NCBI GenBank assembly: GCA_947372795.1 | Contig: CANBVC010000002.1 | Location: 1 to 42,456 of the forward strand | Origin: Beijerinckiaceae bacterium | GTDB taxonomy: Bacteria > Pseudomonadota > Alphaproteobacteria > Rhizobiales > Beijerinckiaceae | Direction: 5' to 3' | Length of the DNA stretch: 42,456 nt | Shown: piece by piece, positions 1 to 10,810 of the stretch | How the letters are laid out: the number at the start of each line of letters is the position of its first letter | Numbering within the stretch: position 1 is the stretch's first letter | The notes under the pieces: model-generated | What the model saw: the letters and a program-made list of their open reading frames with translations, nothing else | Databases searched by the model: none | What the model was told of the DNA's origin: nothing | Program-made: the position numbers and the translations under genes

Positions 1-203
1 GCCTGCCTCAAAGCCGATCGGTCGACCACCCCATCGCGGACAGTTCCGGGGAAAGCAGCTTCGATGAGCGGGGCGGCTTGGCCCGCATAAAGCGCATGAA
101 CCGCAGCGTCGGAATCATGCACAGGGGCGCCGCGCTGCCGGAACAGATCCGCTGTCGCCGATTTGCCCATGCCGATGGAGCCGGTGAGACCAAGAATCAC
201 CAT
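1..203 (-). CDS. coaE: Dephospho-CoA kinase, N-terminal part (runs off window edge)
   Basis: Reverse-strand translation from ATG at 203: [39 protein letters not shown]..., P-loop GSIGMGKS and DSDAAVH typical of CoaE; not in the ORF track because it is open at the edge. Confidence 0.93.
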   Translation of the reverse strand, partial: MVILGLTGSIGMGKSATADLFRQRGAPVHDSDAAVHALYAGQAAPLIEAAFPGTVRDGVVDRSALRQ

Positions 204-208
204 GAGGC

Positions 209-841
209 TCACTCCCTCAATAAGGAAAGACCACGCAGGCCGGCGATCAGGGAATGCAGGGGCAAGCCCATGATGGTGGCGTGCTGACCCTCAACGCGTT
301 CGAAAAGATGGATGCCGAGCCCCTCGATCTGATAGGCGCCGACGCTGCCCAAAATCGCTTCACCAGCAGCATCAAGATAGGCCTCGATGAAAGCCTCGCT
401 CAGAGCGCGCATGATCAAAGTGGCGCTGTCTGAGACCTCCAGAAGCACGTCGCCATCAAGGGCGAGAACTGCGGCCGAATGGAGCTGGTGGGAGCGGCCA
501 GAGAGAAGCCGAAAATGATCCGCTGCACCAGACCTGCCTTCAGGCTTCGACAAAAGATCGTCGCCGACCTCGAGCGTCTGATCGCCTCCAAGCACAAAGC
601 GGCCGGGGTGGCGAGCGCTCACCTGAAGAACCTTCGCGCTTGCAAGCGCCGCCGCCACGGTCGCCCCTCCGGCGCCCGCTGCGCTCAAGGCGGCTTCGAT
701 CGCCCGCTCGTCAACATCCGGCCTGTCGATGTCGATGGGAATGCCCGCGCTCGTCAGCATCTGCGCGCGCGCCGCGCTGCCAGAAGCGAGGATCAACGCT
801 TCTTGCGGTCGCCAAAAATGATTGGACAGGCGCGCATCCAT
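209..841 (-). CDS. maf: Maf family nucleoside triphosphate pyrophosphatase
   Basis: [32 protein letters not shown] and [11 protein letters not shown] motifs. Confidence 0.93.
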   Translation of the reverse strand: MDARLSNHFWRPQEALILASGSAARAQMLTSAGIPIDIDRPDVDERAIEAALSAAGAGGATVAAALASAKVLQVSARHPGRFVLGGDQTLEVGDDLLSKPEGRSGAADHFRLLSGRSHQLHSAAVLALDGDVLLEVSDSATLIMRALSEAFIEAYLDAAGEAILGSVGAYQIEGLGIHLFERVEGQHATIMGLPLHSLIAGLRGLSLLRE

Positions 842-847
842 GACGGC

Positions 848-1681
848 CTAGACCTCGGCGCTGGTTTTGAGACGATGGGCCTTGTGCAGATCGATGATGG
901 CGGCCGCCGTCTCCTCGATCGAACGCCGCGTGACATCGATCATGGGCCAACCATGAGCTGCGCACAGACGCCGCGAATGGGCGATCTCCTCCGCCACCGC
1001 GATACGGTCGACATAAGAGGTCTCTTGATCAGCGTTCAGCGCCAGCAAACGGTTCTGGCGGATCTGGACGATGCGCTCAGGCGAAGCGACGAGCCCCACC
1101 ACAAGAGGATATTTTGCTGTTTCGACCCCCGGGGGAAGGGGGACATTGGGGACAAGCGGAATATTGGCTGTCTTGATGCCCCTGTTGGCGAGATAGATGC
1201 TCGTGGGCGTCTTGGAGGTGCGGCTCACGCCCAGCAGCAAGACATCCGCGTCTTCTATATTCTGGGGCTGCTGACCATCGTCATGCATCATGGTGAAATT
1301 GAGCGCATCTATCCGCTTGAAATATTCCGCGTTGAGCATGTGCTGCGCGCCGGGCTTGGAAGCAGAGGATTCGCCAAGATAGGCGTCAAAGAGATCGAAG
1401 ATCGGTCGCAAGACAGACAGACAGGGGCTGCCCATTTCGCGGCAGGCTTCCTCCAGGCGTTCCGACAATTCACGGTCCGCAAAAGTGAAGAGCACGATGC
1501 CGGGCGCCGCCTCGATCTCAGTGATCGCGCGATCCAGTTGGGCGCGTGTGCGCACGAGTGGAAAGACATGCTCGATGGACGCGACGCCCTGATACTGGGC
1601 GGCCACGGCGCGGCTTGCCGCGATGAGGGTTTCACCCGTGGCGTCAGACACCAGATGAAGATGAAAATAGCTGCGTCCCAA
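848..1681 (-). CDS. Pyruvate, phosphate dikinase / PEP synthase regulatory protein (PPSR, DUF299, RP001-like)
   Basis: [35 protein letters not shown] (P-loop-like). TTG at 1681 is the likely start; the ORF extension to 1765 lies in the putative origin. Confidence 0.9.
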   Translation of the reverse strand: MGRSYFHLHLVSDATGETLIAASRAVAAQYQGVASIEHVFPLVRTRAQLDRAITEIEAAPGIVLFTFADRELSERLEEACREMGSPCLSVLRPIFDLFDAYLGESSASKPGAQHMLNAEYFKRIDALNFTMMHDDGQQPQNIEDADVLLLGVSRTSKTPTSIYLANRGIKTANIPLVPNVPLPPGVETAKYPLVVGLVASPERIVQIRQNRLLALNADQETSYVDRIAVAEEIAHSRRLCAAHGWPMIDVTRRSIEETAAAIIDLHKAHRLKTSAEV

Positions 1682-2115
1682 AGCGACCTCTCTCGCAATC
1701 CACAGAAACGGAGCGCTGTGGACAGCAGTGGATAACGGGCGCCAAATGGCGATCTTCGTCCACACTGCCCTGAGCAGCGTTTTTTCTCAACCGCTCTGGC
1801 CCTGGTGAGTGAAAGAGAGACATTTTTGCGAATAAGTCTAATTGCGAGGGTAACTCTTCGGCCATCCACACAAAGTGGAAGTCGAAGTCACCGAAATGGT
1901 TAATGTTTTCGTAATAGCGGCAGCTGAGCTTTAGAGCCTGTGAATTGGTGTGATTATGTGGGCAACCGGTGTAAGGGCTGGGTATAGACCGGCGTCAACG
2001 ATTCAAGGTGGCTAATAAGAAGAATACGATTCAAGAATCTTTCTCTTTTATTTTTATGAGCGATCAGCATTTCGTGTGATGAAGATCAAGGAAGAGTCTG
2101 GCGAAGGATAAAAAC
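1682..2115. promoter_or_regulatory. Candidate chromosomal replication origin (oriC)
   Basis: AT-rich gap between PPSR and hemJ; DnaA-box-like sites caatccaca 1696-1704, tgtggacag 1717-1725, agtggataa 1727-1735 (rc TTATCCACT), tcgtccaca 1756-1764, ccatccaca 1862-1870, tgtgggcaa 1957-1965; CtrA-like TTAA-N7-GTAA 1900-1914; GANTC x3 at 2000-2039; AT-rich 2010-2075. Confidence 0.7.
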
Positions 2116-2544
2116 GTGAACCTCTATCTCTGGATCAAAGCCCTGCACGTCATATCAATCATCGCTTGGATGGCGGGATTGCTCTATCTGCCTCGGCTTT
2201 TCGTCTATCATTGCGGAGCAAGCGTCGGCTCAGAGACATCCGAAACATTCAAGGTGATGGAACGCCGCTTATTGCGGGCGATCATGACGCCTGCGATGAT
2301 CCTCGCCTGGATCACGGGGCTGACCCTCGCTGTGCAGGGCGGGTTTTTCACCGCAGGATGGCTACATCTTAAGCTGCTTCTGGTGCTGATCATGTCGGGC
2401 GCGCATGGTTACATGTCACGCTGCGTTCGGACTTTTGCGGCGGACGCCAACCAAAAGAGCCACAAGTTCTATCGGGTGTTAAATGAGGTTCCGACAGTTC
2501 TGATGCTAGGCGTCGTGGTTGCTGTCATCGTTAAGCCTTTCTGA
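2116..2544 (+). CDS. hemJ: Protoporphyrinogen oxidase HemJ (UPF0093)
   Basis: 142 aa membrane protein, LYLWIKALHVISIIAWMAGLLYLPRLFVYH. Confidence 0.9.
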   Translation: MNLYLWIKALHVISIIAWMAGLLYLPRLFVYHCGASVGSETSETFKVMERRLLRAIMTPAMILAWITGLTLAVQGGFFTAGWLHLKLLLVLIMSGAHGYMSRCVRTFAADANQKSHKFYRVLNEVPTVLMLGVVVAVIVKPF

Positions 2545-2745
2545 GCGCCTAAGGGCGCTTCGATTGGCTTAGCCCCCCTATCTTGCCATGAAACGTAATT
2601 TATTCTATCTCTTGTTTCCCTCCTCGCAGTTCCGCTTGCTTCGATAATCCCTTTGCTCCCGCGAAGGTCGGATGCTCCCCCGCTTCCAGCGCAAGCACTG
2701 CTTTCAATCAAGCTTCGCGCTTTCTGCGCCCAAGGATCATCCCCC

Positions 2746-4014
2746 ATGCGGGAAATCAAACTCCAGGACCTCAAGGCTAAGGCCCCAATGGAACTTCTCG
2801 CTTTTGCGGAAGAAAATGAGGTCGAGAACGCGTCCACGCTGCGCAAACAGGAATTGATGTTTGCGATCCTCAAGCAGCTGGCCAGCCGCGACGTCGAAAT
2901 CATTGGCGAAGGTGTGATCGAGGTTCTGCTGGACGGATTCGGCTTCCTTCGTTCACCCGACGCCAATTACCTAGCTGGTCCTGACGATATCTACGTTTCA
3001 CCCTCGCAAATTCGCCGACTGGGCCTGCGCACTGGCGATACGGTCGAGGGCCTGATCCGCAGCCCCAAGGAAGGTGAACGCTATTTCGCGCTTCTCAAGG
3101 TCAATACGATCAATTTCGAAGACCCCGAGCGGGTCCGCCATAAGGTGAATTTCGACAATCTGACGCCGCTTTATCCGAACGAGCGGCTGAAGCTGGAGAT
3201 CGAAGATCCTACGCGTAAGGATTTCTCTTCCCGCGTCATCGATGTCGTGGCGCCAATCGGCATGGGCCAGCGCGCCCTGATCGTCGCTCCGCCGCGCACG
3301 GGCAAGACCGTCCTGCTGCAAAATATCGCCCAGTCGATCACGACCAATCATCCCGATTGCTATCTGATCGTTCTTTTGATTGATGAGCGTCCCGAAGAAG
3401 TCACGGACATGCAGCGTTCGGTGAAGGGCGAGGTCGTTTCCTCGACCTTCGATGAGCCAGCGGTACGACACGTGCAAGTCGCTGAAATGGTTATTGAAAA
3501 AGCTAAACGGCTGGTCGAGCATGGTCGCAATGTTGTGATCCTTCTCGACTCCATCACCCGGCTTGGCCGCGCCTATAACACCGTCGTGCCGTCATCCGGC
3601 AAGGTGCTGACCGGCGGTGTTGACGCCAATGCGTTACAGCGGCCCAAGCGCTTCTTTGGCGCCGCGCGTAACATTGAAGAAGGCGGGTCTCTGACCATCA
3701 TCGCTACAGCCCTTATCGATACGGGCTCGCGTATGGACGAAGTGATCTTTGAAGAGTTCAAGGGAACCGGTAACTCGGAAATTATTTTGGATCGCAAGGT
3801 GGCGGACAAGCGGGTATTCCCCGCGATCGACATCACGCGCTCTGGCACCCGTAAGGAAGAGCTGCTGGTTCCTCCGGATATTCTCAAGAAGATGTATGTT
3901 CTGCGGCGCATCCTCAACCCAATGGGCACGGTGGACGCCATCGAGTTCCTTATGGGCAAGTTGCGCGAAACCCCCAAGGGCAATGCGACCTTCTTCGACT
4001 CCATGAACACCTGA
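2746..4014 (+). CDS. rho: Transcription termination factor Rho
   Basis: [23 protein letters not shown]..., [52 protein letters not shown]. Confidence 0.98.
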   Translation: MREIKLQDLKAKAPMELLAFAEENEVENASTLRKQELMFAILKQLASRDVEIIGEGVIEVLLDGFGFLRSPDANYLAGPDDIYVSPSQIRRLGLRTGDTVEGLIRSPKEGERYFALLKVNTINFEDPERVRHKVNFDNLTPLYPNERLKLEIEDPTRKDFSSRVIDVVAPIGMGQRALIVAPPRTGKTVLLQNIAQSITTNHPDCYLIVLLIDERPEEVTDMQRSVKGEVVSSTFDEPAVRHVQVAEMVIEKAKRLVEHGRNVVILLDSITRLGRAYNTVVPSSGKVLTGGVDANALQRPKRFFGAARNIEEGGSLTIIATALIDTGSRMDEVIFEEFKGTGNSEIILDRKVADKRVFPAIDITRSGTRKEELLVPPDILKKMYVLRRILNPMGTVDAIEFLMGKLRETPKGNATFFDSMNT

Positions 4015-4049
4015 TCCGTCCAAAGCTGATTTGAACACGACATTAGATG

Positions 4050-4065
4050 TGTTTCACGTGAATCA
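4050..4065. promoter_or_regulatory. parS: parS centromere site (15/16 to TGTTTCACGTGAAACA)
   Basis: TGTTTCACGTGAATCA between rho and mnmE. Confidence 0.85.
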
Positions 4066-4149
4066 TCGAGACGGCGAGTACTGACTCGATTCGTTGGCGT
4101 AACGGGTGTAGAAGCCGACCACCAACAGACGTCGTCACGGGAATCCCAG

Positions 4150-5463
4150 GTGTCCGACACCATATTCGCGCTCGCGAGTGGCGAGGGCCTTTGCGCAATA
4201 TCCGTCATAAGGGTGTCCGGACCTCACGCAGATCCGGCATTGCGGTCGCTATGCGCCGGGCAGCCGGTGCCCAAGCCACGTTTGGTCGCCCTGCGGACCA
4301 TCGCCAATCCCACGTCAGGGGCTATCCTAGACAGATGCCTGGTTATTCGATTTCTAGCTCCAGCCAGTTTCACGGGCGAAAACGGATTCGAACTTCACAT
4401 TCATGGCGGTCGGGCGGTCATTGTCGGTGTACTCGAGGCGCTCGGGCAATGCGCTGACCTTCGTCTTGCGGAACCCGGCGAATTCACACGGCGAGCATTC
4501 CTCAACGGAAAGCTGGATCTCACTGAAGCTGAGGGTCTCGCGGACCTGATCGAGGCCAACACAGTCGCCCAACGTGATCAGGCTCTTGCGCTTGCTGGTG
4601 GACTGCTGCGGACCCGCGCCGACGCCTGGCGACGTGACATCTTGTCTTTGCAAGCGGAGGTCGAAGCGGACATTGATTTCAGCGACGAGGGTGATGTCCC
4701 CTCTGATGTTGCGGCTGCGCTGGTTACTCGTATCGAACCGCTCTGCGCGGACATGGAAGCCGTATTGGCTGATGGGCGGCGAGGCGAGATCCTGAGGCGT
4801 GGCTTTACAGTGGTGCTGGCAGGCGCGCCGAATGCTGGTAAATCATCGCTGATGAACGCGTTGGTCCGCCGCGACGTAGCCATTGTTTCATCTGTCCCCG
4901 GCACGACCCGGGACCCAATCGAGATATCACTGGACCTCGACGGATTGCCGGTGACCTTGGTCGATACGGCTGGTCTGCGTGAAGCAGGAGATGATATCGA
5001 GAAGGAAGGCATCAAGCGTGCACGTGCGCGAGCCGACGCCGCTGACCTTGTGCTTTGGCTTTCCGGACCCGATGAGGTCTACGATGGATTGGGTTTGCTG
5101 AACGGTTCGGTTTTGCCAATCTTGTCGAAATGCGACCTTCTCCCCGCCGATTCGGCCCCGGAACAAAAGCACCGGATCTCGGCGCACACGGGCGAAGGCA
5201 TTGAGGCGCTGCTGGGGATGATCACAGACTACGCGCGCGCAGCGCTGAGGCCTGAGGAGCCAGCCATCATGTCGCGTCAGCGCCATCGGCAGGGGATATC
5301 AAATGCGCTGGAAGCGTTACATCGTATCAAGCAAGGTCTCCCTATCGAAGTAGGGGCGGAGGACTTGCGCATCGCAGCGCGTTCGTTAGGCGCGATCATC
5401 GGGCTTGTGAGCCCCGAAGACGTGTTGGGCGAAATCTTTGGACGATTCTGTATCGGGAAATAG
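4150..5463 (+). CDS. mnmE: tRNA uridine-5-carboxymethylaminomethyl modification GTPase MnmE
   Basis: [57 protein letters not shown]-terminal FCIGK. Confidence 0.98.
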   Translation: MSDTIFALASGEGLCAISVIRVSGPHADPALRSLCAGQPVPKPRLVALRTIANPTSGAILDRCLVIRFLAPASFTGENGFELHIHGGRAVIVGVLEALGQCADLRLAEPGEFTRRAFLNGKLDLTEAEGLADLIEANTVAQRDQALALAGGLLRTRADAWRRDILSLQAEVEADIDFSDEGDVPSDVAAALVTRIEPLCADMEAVLADGRRGEILRRGFTVVLAGAPNAGKSSLMNALVRRDVAIVSSVPGTTRDPIEISLDLDGLPVTLVDTAGLREAGDDIEKEGIKRARARADAADLVLWLSGPDEVYDGLGLLNGSVLPILSKCDLLPADSAPEQKHRISAHTGEGIEALLGMITDYARAALRPEEPAIMSRQRHRQGISNALEALHRIKQGLPIEVGAEDLRIAARSLGAIIGLVSPEDVLGEIFGRFCIGK

Positions 5464-5465
5464 GA

Positions 5466-5481
5466 TGTTTCACGTGAAACG
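5466..5481. promoter_or_regulatory. parS: parS centromere site
   Basis: TGTTTCACGTGAAACG between mnmE and mnmG. Confidence 0.92.
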
Positions 5482-5516
5482 GATTCGATTCGGAACCGGG
5501 ATAATCAGAGGTTATC

Positions 5517-7370
5517 ATGAAGCGGTTTGACGTCATCGTCGTTGGCGGAGGCCACGCTGGCTGCGAGGCGGCTGCGGCCTCCGCGCGGCTGGGCGCAAAG
5601 ACAGCACTTCTGACGCAGGACCCCAACTCAATCGGCGTCATGTCCTGTAATCCCGCGATCGGTGGATTGGGTAAAGGCCATCTCGTACGGGAGATTGACG
5701 CTCTTGATGGCATCATGGGGCGTATGGCTGATCGCGGGGCGATCCAATATAGGCTCCTCAATCGCGCAAAGGGGCCTGCAGTTCGCGGTCCTCGAGCGCA
5801 GATTGATCGCGCCCAGTATCGGATGGCGATGCAGGCGGAGCTAGCCGGCACACCAAATCTAACGATCCTTCACGGAGAGGCTGCCCGGTTGATCGTCGAA
5901 GGCGGTCATATCCACGGCGTCGAGACGCTGAATGATAGATTCGCCTGCGGTTCGATTGTCGTGACGACAGGAACCTTTCTTGGCGGCCTCATTCATCTTG
6001 GGGAAAAGACCTGGCCCGCGGGGCGGTTTGGCGAAGGGCCGAGCCTTGAACTCTCTCGTTTCTTTCGTGAGAGCGGCTTCGCCGTTGGTCGGTTAAAGAC
6101 TGGCACGCCCGCCCGTCTCCATAAGGATTCCATCGACTGGTCCTGCCTTGAGCGGCAGGATGGCGATGAGGAGCCCATGCCATTCTCGGAGCTCTCCAAT
6201 GGGCCTGTGCTGCCTCAGGTTCCCTGCTATATCACACGCACGACGCCCGAAGGCCATGCGATTATCCACGCGAATATCGCGCGGGCGCCGATGTTTTCCG
6301 GCCAGATCAAGGGGCAGGGGCCACGCTATTGCCCCTCTATCGAGGACAAGGTGACCCGTTTCGCCGAGCGGGACAGTCACCAGATCTTTCTCGAACCCGA
6401 AGGCCTGGATGATCCGACCATCTATCCCAATGGCATTTCAACCTCGCTGCCCGAGGACGTGCAGGAAGCCTTTCTGCGGACCATTCCTGGGCTTGCAGAG
6501 GTGAAAATTCTGCGTCCCGGCTATGCCATTGAATATGATTTCATCGACCCCCGCGAATTGTCTCGCACACTCCAGTCCAAAAGGATCTCCGGCCTGTTCC
6601 TCGCAGGTCAGATCAACGGTACCACCGGCTATGAGGAGGCGGCGGGACAAGGCCTTGTGGCCGGGCTCAACGCCGCCGCTTTTGCTTGCGGCAAGCCCGA
6701 GATCATTATCGACCGGACCGAAGCCTATCTTGGAGTGATGATCGACGATCTCGTCACGCGTGGCGTTACGGAGCCGTATCGAATGTTCACGTCCCGCGCC
6801 GAATATCGCTTGAGCCTGCGATCAGACAATGCAGATCAGCGGTTGACCGGACGCGGGCTTGCCATTGGTTGTGTCGGAGCGGTGCGCCAGGCTCATTTTG
6901 AGAGCAAGATGGCTACCCTCGACGAGGCGCGCGAGCTTATCACTGGTCTGAGCATGTCGCCCAATGAGGCGGGTCGACATGGGCTCTCCGTGAACCGCGA
7001 CGGTGTTCGCCGTTCAGGATTCGATCTGCTTTCGTATCCAGAAATCAACTGGGACCGTCTAGCGTCGATTTGGCCGAAGCTTCGGCGGGTATCCGGTCCG
7101 ATAGCAGAGCAGATGGAGATTGACGCTAAATATGCGGTCTATCTCGACCGACAGAAGCGGGACGTGCTGGGTTTCCGGCGAGAAGAGGAAGCGCTGATTC
7201 CGCTAGATCTCGACTACGCCTCCATGTCGGGGCTTTCCAACGAGTTGCGCGCGCGTCTATCGAAGGTGCGCCCCGCGACGCTAGGTCAGGCGTCGCGCAT
7301 TGAGGGTATGACGCCCGCCGCACTGACCCTCGTGGTCGCCCATCTTCCGCGCAGAGAGCTGCAGGCATGA
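5517..7370 (+). CDS. mnmG: tRNA uridine-5-carboxymethylaminomethyl synthesis enzyme MnmG (GidA)
   Basis: [53 protein letters not shown]. Confidence 0.98.
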   Translation: MKRFDVIVVGGGHAGCEAAAASARLGAKTALLTQDPNSIGVMSCNPAIGGLGKGHLVREIDALDGIMGRMADRGAIQYRLLNRAKGPAVRGPRAQIDRAQYRMAMQAELAGTPNLTILHGEAARLIVEGGHIHGVETLNDRFACGSIVVTTGTFLGGLIHLGEKTWPAGRFGEGPSLELSRFFRESGFAVGRLKTGTPARLHKDSIDWSCLERQDGDEEPMPFSELSNGPVLPQVPCYITRTTPEGHAIIHANIARAPMFSGQIKGQGPRYCPSIEDKVTRFAERDSHQIFLEPEGLDDPTIYPNGISTSLPEDVQEAFLRTIPGLAEVKILRPGYAIEYDFIDPRELSRTLQSKRISGLFLAGQINGTTGYEEAAGQGLVAGLNAAAFACGKPEIIIDRTEAYLGVMIDDLVTRGVTEPYRMFTSRAEYRLSLRSDNADQRLTGRGLAIGCVGAVRQAHFESKMATLDEARELITGLSMSPNEAGRHGLSVNRDGVRRSGFDLLSYPEINWDRLASIWPKLRRVSGPIAEQMEIDAKYAVYLDRQKRDVLGFRREEEALIPLDLDYASMSGLSNELRARLSKVRPATLGQASRIEGMTPAALTLVVAHLPRRELQA

Positions 7371-7993
7371 CGGATCTTGAGGTAGAGAAAGCCCCCGTCG
7401 CGAGAGAGGTAGATCGGGATCTCGCCACCAGGCTCAGGATCTATGAAGAGGTCCTGGTGAAGTGGCAGCCCAAGATGAACCTCGTGGCGCCATCAACGCT
7501 AAAATCGATTCGGATCCGGCACATTGAGGATTCGCTTCAGGTAACGGATATACTACCAGAGGCCCGTAGTTGGATTGATCTCGGTTCCGGCGGGGGCTTC
7601 CCAGGCATCGTCTCGGCGCTTCGTTTGCGCGGCGAGCTCGGGGCCATGGTGCATCTGGTCGAGAGCGATCACCGCAAATGCGCTTTTCTGCGGGAAGTTT
7701 CACGTGAAACACAGGCCCCTGTAGAGGTTCATCGTGGCCGGATCGAAGATGTGCTCCCAGCCTTGCCGGAGACGGACGCGATCAGCGCGCGCGCGCTCGC
7801 CAGCTTGTCCGTTCTCATCGAGATGAGTATCGAAAGGCTCTTGAACGGCGCCGTAGCGGTTTTTCTCAAGGGGCAAGATGTTGGGTCTGAATTGACCCAA
7901 ACGCCTATTTATAGTAGCTTAACCACTAGATTGATCGCCAGCCGAACCGACCCGCAGGGTCGCATTGTGGTTCTAGGCCCTACAATCTCTTGA
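7367..7993 (+). CDS. rsmG: 16S rRNA (guanine527-N7)-methyltransferase RsmG (GidB)
   Basis: [43 protein letters not shown]; overlaps mnmG stop. Confidence 0.96.
   Translation: MTDLEVEKAPVAREVDRDLATRLRIYEEVLVKWQPKMNLVAPSTLKSIRIRHIEDSLQVTDILPEARSWIDLGSGGGFPGIVSALRLRGELGAMVHLVESDHRKCAFLREVSRETQAPVEVHRGRIEDVLPALPETDAISARALASLSVLIEMSIERLLNGAVAVFLKGQDVGSELTQTPIYSSLTTRLIASRTDPQGRIVVLGPTIS
7696..7711. promoter_or_regulatory. parS: parS centromere site inside rsmG coding sequence
   Basis: AGTTTCACGTGAAACA, translated as VSRET in RsmG. Confidence 0.92.
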
Positions 7994-8012
7994 CGTTGGA
8001 TGGGGTAGGGCG

Positions 8013-8828
8013 GTGACAGAAGAGCTTCAAACGAGGGTTCTCGTACTCGCCAATCAGAAGGGCGGCGTCGGCAAGACCACAACCGCCATCAACCTTGGCA
8101 CGGCGCTGGCAGCCATTGGAGAGCAGGTTCTCATCGTGGACCTCGATCCCCAGGGCAACGCTTCCACGGGCCTCGGGATCGACCGGCGTGAGCGCAAGAT
8201 TTCGACCTATGACGTGCTGATTGGCGACCGCGAACTCCGCGATGTCGTCTTGCCGACTGCGGTGCCTCGGCTGCATGTGGCGCCGTCCACTCTCGACCTG
8301 CTTGGTGTCGAGCTCGAGATTTCATCGCATCGGGATCGCACCTATAAACTGCGCGACGCGATCACCCGCATGACCGCCGACCGTCACCCTGACGATCCGC
8401 ACTTCACCTATATTCTGGTCGATTGCCCGCCCTCGCTCAACCTTCTGACGATCAACGCCCTTTCGGCGGCCCATAGCGTCGTTGTGCCGCTGCAGTGCGA
8501 ATTCTTCGCGTTGGAGGGCCTTTCGCAGCTTCTCTCGACGGTCGAGCAGGTCCGCAAGTCACTCAATCCGCGCCTGACGATCCATGGCGTGGTGCTGACC
8601 ATGTTTGATCCGCGCAATAATCTGGCGGCGCAGGTTGTGGCGGATGTTCGCCAGTTTATGGGCGACAAGGTTTACGACACAGTCATTCCGCGCAATGTCC
8701 GCGTGTCCGAAGCGCCGTCCCATGGAAAGCCGGCGCTGCTCTATGATTTGAAATGCACGGGCAGTCAGGCCTATTTGAAATTGGCCTCAGAGGTCATCCA
8801 GCGGGAACACCGGCTGCGCGCCGCCTGA
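8013..8828 (+). CDS. parA: Chromosome partitioning ATPase ParA
   Basis: VLVLANQKGGVGKTTTAINLGTALA, DLDPQGNASTGLG. Confidence 0.97.
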   Translation: MTEELQTRVLVLANQKGGVGKTTTAINLGTALAAIGEQVLIVDLDPQGNASTGLGIDRRERKISTYDVLIGDRELRDVVLPTAVPRLHVAPSTLDLLGVELEISSHRDRTYKLRDAITRMTADRHPDDPHFTYILVDCPPSLNLLTINALSAAHSVVVPLQCEFFALEGLSQLLSTVEQVRKSLNPRLTIHGVVLTMFDPRNNLAAQVVADVRQFMGDKVYDTVIPRNVRVSEAPSHGKPALLYDLKCTGSQAYLKLASEVIQREHRLRAA

Positions 8829-8844
8829 TAGAACGGGGTAGATC

Positions 8845-9747
8845 ATGGCAGACGAAATTCGCCCGCGTTTAGGCCGGGGCCTTGCTGCGCTGATTGGCGA
8901 TGCGGGCATGAACGCCGGACCCGCTGAGACGCCGCGCCCTAACCAGCGCAAGGTTCCCATCGAGTTCTTGCGGCCGAATCCTCGCAATCCTCGCAAGCAT
9001 TTCAATGAAGAGCATCTCGAGGAGCTGACCGGGTCGATCCGCGAGCACGGGCTCATTCAGCCAATCGTGGTGCGCTCACTGCCGGGGATGCCCGATGTCT
9101 ATGAGATCATCGCTGGCGAGCGGCGCTGGCGTGCGGCGCAGCGTGCCGGCGTGCATGATGTGCCGGTTCATCTCGTCGAGGCTTCCGACCAGGCGGCTCT
9201 GGAACTAGCCATCGTCGAGAATATCCAGCGCGCCGACCTCAACCCAATCGAAGAGGCGGGCGGTTATGAGCGCCTGATGCGTGAGTTCTCCTATGCTCAG
9301 GCCGACCTCGCCAAGGTTTTGGGCAAAAGCCGCAGCCATGTAGCCAATACATTGCGCTTGCTCAATCTTTCGCCGAGCGTCAGGGCCAAGGTCAGCAGCG
9401 GACTACTGACCGCCGGTCATGCCCGCGCCTTGCTGTCCCTGCGCGATCCCGAGGCTGTGGCGGACCTCATCATTGAAAAGGCCCTCTCGGTCCGCGATGT
9501 CGAGCGTTTGACGCAAGAGGAAGCCGAAGGGATGTCCCCCCAGCTCGAGCGCAAATCGCGTGATGGCTCCAAGGGCGGTAAAGCCCGTGTCGAGAAGGAC
9601 GCAGACACACGCGCTCTTGAAAAGACCCTGTCGGATGTGCTGGGCTTGAAGGTCGAGATCGACCATCAGGGCGAGAGCGGCGAATTGCGCGTCCAATACA
9701 GGACGTTGGAGCAGCTTGACGCGCTCTGTCACCGGCTAAACCGCTGA
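8845..9747 (+). CDS. parB: Chromosome partitioning protein ParB
   Basis: RPRLGRGLAALIGD, IIAGERRWRAAQRAG, ALVENIQR-type motif (AIVENIQRADLNPIEEA). Confidence 0.97.
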   Translation: MADEIRPRLGRGLAALIGDAGMNAGPAETPRPNQRKVPIEFLRPNPRNPRKHFNEEHLEELTGSIREHGLIQPIVVRSLPGMPDVYEIIAGERRWRAAQRAGVHDVPVHLVEASDQAALELAIVENIQRADLNPIEEAGGYERLMREFSYAQADLAKVLGKSRSHVANTLRLLNLSPSVRAKVSSGLLTAGHARALLSLRDPEAVADLIIEKALSVRDVERLTQEEAEGMSPQLERKSRDGSKGGKARVEKDADTRALEKTLSDVLGLKVEIDHQGESGELRVQYRTLEQLDALCHRLNR

Positions 9748-9750
9748 ACC

Positions 9751-10761
9751 CTATCTGCGGGATCCGGCTGCCGCTACCCCCCAGAGGGCGCGTACAGTGG
9801 CCGATTCGCTGAGGGCTGGGGAGCGCCTTGTTTTCTGGACGCCATCCGCCAGGGTGGCGATAGCGCGTTCAACGCGGGCCGAGGGCCACCGTTTCGCCTG
9901 AGCCGCCAGCAACTTGGCGCCTGGACCAAACCTTCCGTATTTCATCGGGAGGTTTTCGACATTGGCGCCACTTTCGGCCTCAAGGCACATGCGGTGCAGA
10001 ATAAGGGCATGGCGAATGGCGGCGCCAAGCAGCACCGAACCGTCTCCGCCTGTCGCGAAATAGCGTTGCGCGGTCTCCTCGACAGCCCTGTAGTCACCGC
10101 CGAATGCGCCATTCACCGCATCGTCCAAGGCGAGGTTGGACGCGTCCGCCACCAACAGATCCACATCCTGACGAGTGATCTTCGCCTGCCCATGGGCATA
10201 GAGGATCAATTTGTCGAGCTCGGATCGTGTGGTGAGACGGTCCCCGCCGAGCATTTCAATCAACGCATCCCGCGCTTCTTGCTCAATCGTGAGGCCAGCC
10301 GCACGCACCTCGGTGTCGATAAGCCGCTCAAGATCGCGGGCGCTATCGGGATAGCATTCAATGGCCGCAGCTTCGCGCAGCCGTTCGATGAGCTTACGCA
10401 GCGCATGGTCTTTCTTGAGCGAGCCCGCTTCGATCACGATCAGGCAATCGCTCGGGGGCGCCGCCACGAGACTTTCCAGAGCGCCGACAAAGGGCTTGGA
10501 TCCCGCGGTGATGAAGATCGCACGCTTCCCGCCAAAAAGCCCCATGGAATTGGCTTCGTCGATAAGCAGTAGCGGGTCGCTAGCGATATCGTCGCCGCTC
10601 ATGCGAATGAGCTGCATATCGCTTGCGGCCCAGTTCTTCAGCAGTAGCCTAGAACGCTCGCTGATCAGGCCCGCATCATTTCCATGAACCAGATAGAGAT
10701 AGACGTGAGCCGCCCGGCTCGCGATGAACCGATCCGCCTCATGATTTTTGATAGCGACCAA
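9751..10761 (-). CDS. holA: DNA polymerase III delta subunit
   Basis: VYLYLVHGNDAGLISERSRLLLK, LGGDRLTTRSELDKLILYA; position after parB. Confidence 0.9.
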   Translation of the reverse strand: MVAIKNHEADRFIASRAAHVYLYLVHGNDAGLISERSRLLLKNWAASDMQLIRMSGDDIASDPLLLIDEANSMGLFGGKRAIFITAGSKPFVGALESLVAAPPSDCLIVIEAGSLKKDHALRKLIERLREAAAIECYPDSARDLERLIDTEVRAAGLTIEQEARDALIEMLGGDRLTTRSELDKLILYAHGQAKITRQDVDLLVADASNLALDDAVNGAFGGDYRAVEETAQRYFATGGDGSVLLGAAIRHALILHRMCLEAESGANVENLPMKYGRFGPGAKLLAAQAKRWPSARVERAIATLADGVQKTRRSPALSESATVRALWGVAAAGSRR

Positions 10762-10810
10762 TCAAACGCATCCCGGCGCGCCGGGCGCGCCCTTGTATGA
10801 TCCCAAATAA

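Noticed and set aside
479-1735. 418-aa + strand ORF
   Set aside because: Antisense to maf and PPSR, a GC-rich shadow frame with no domain signature
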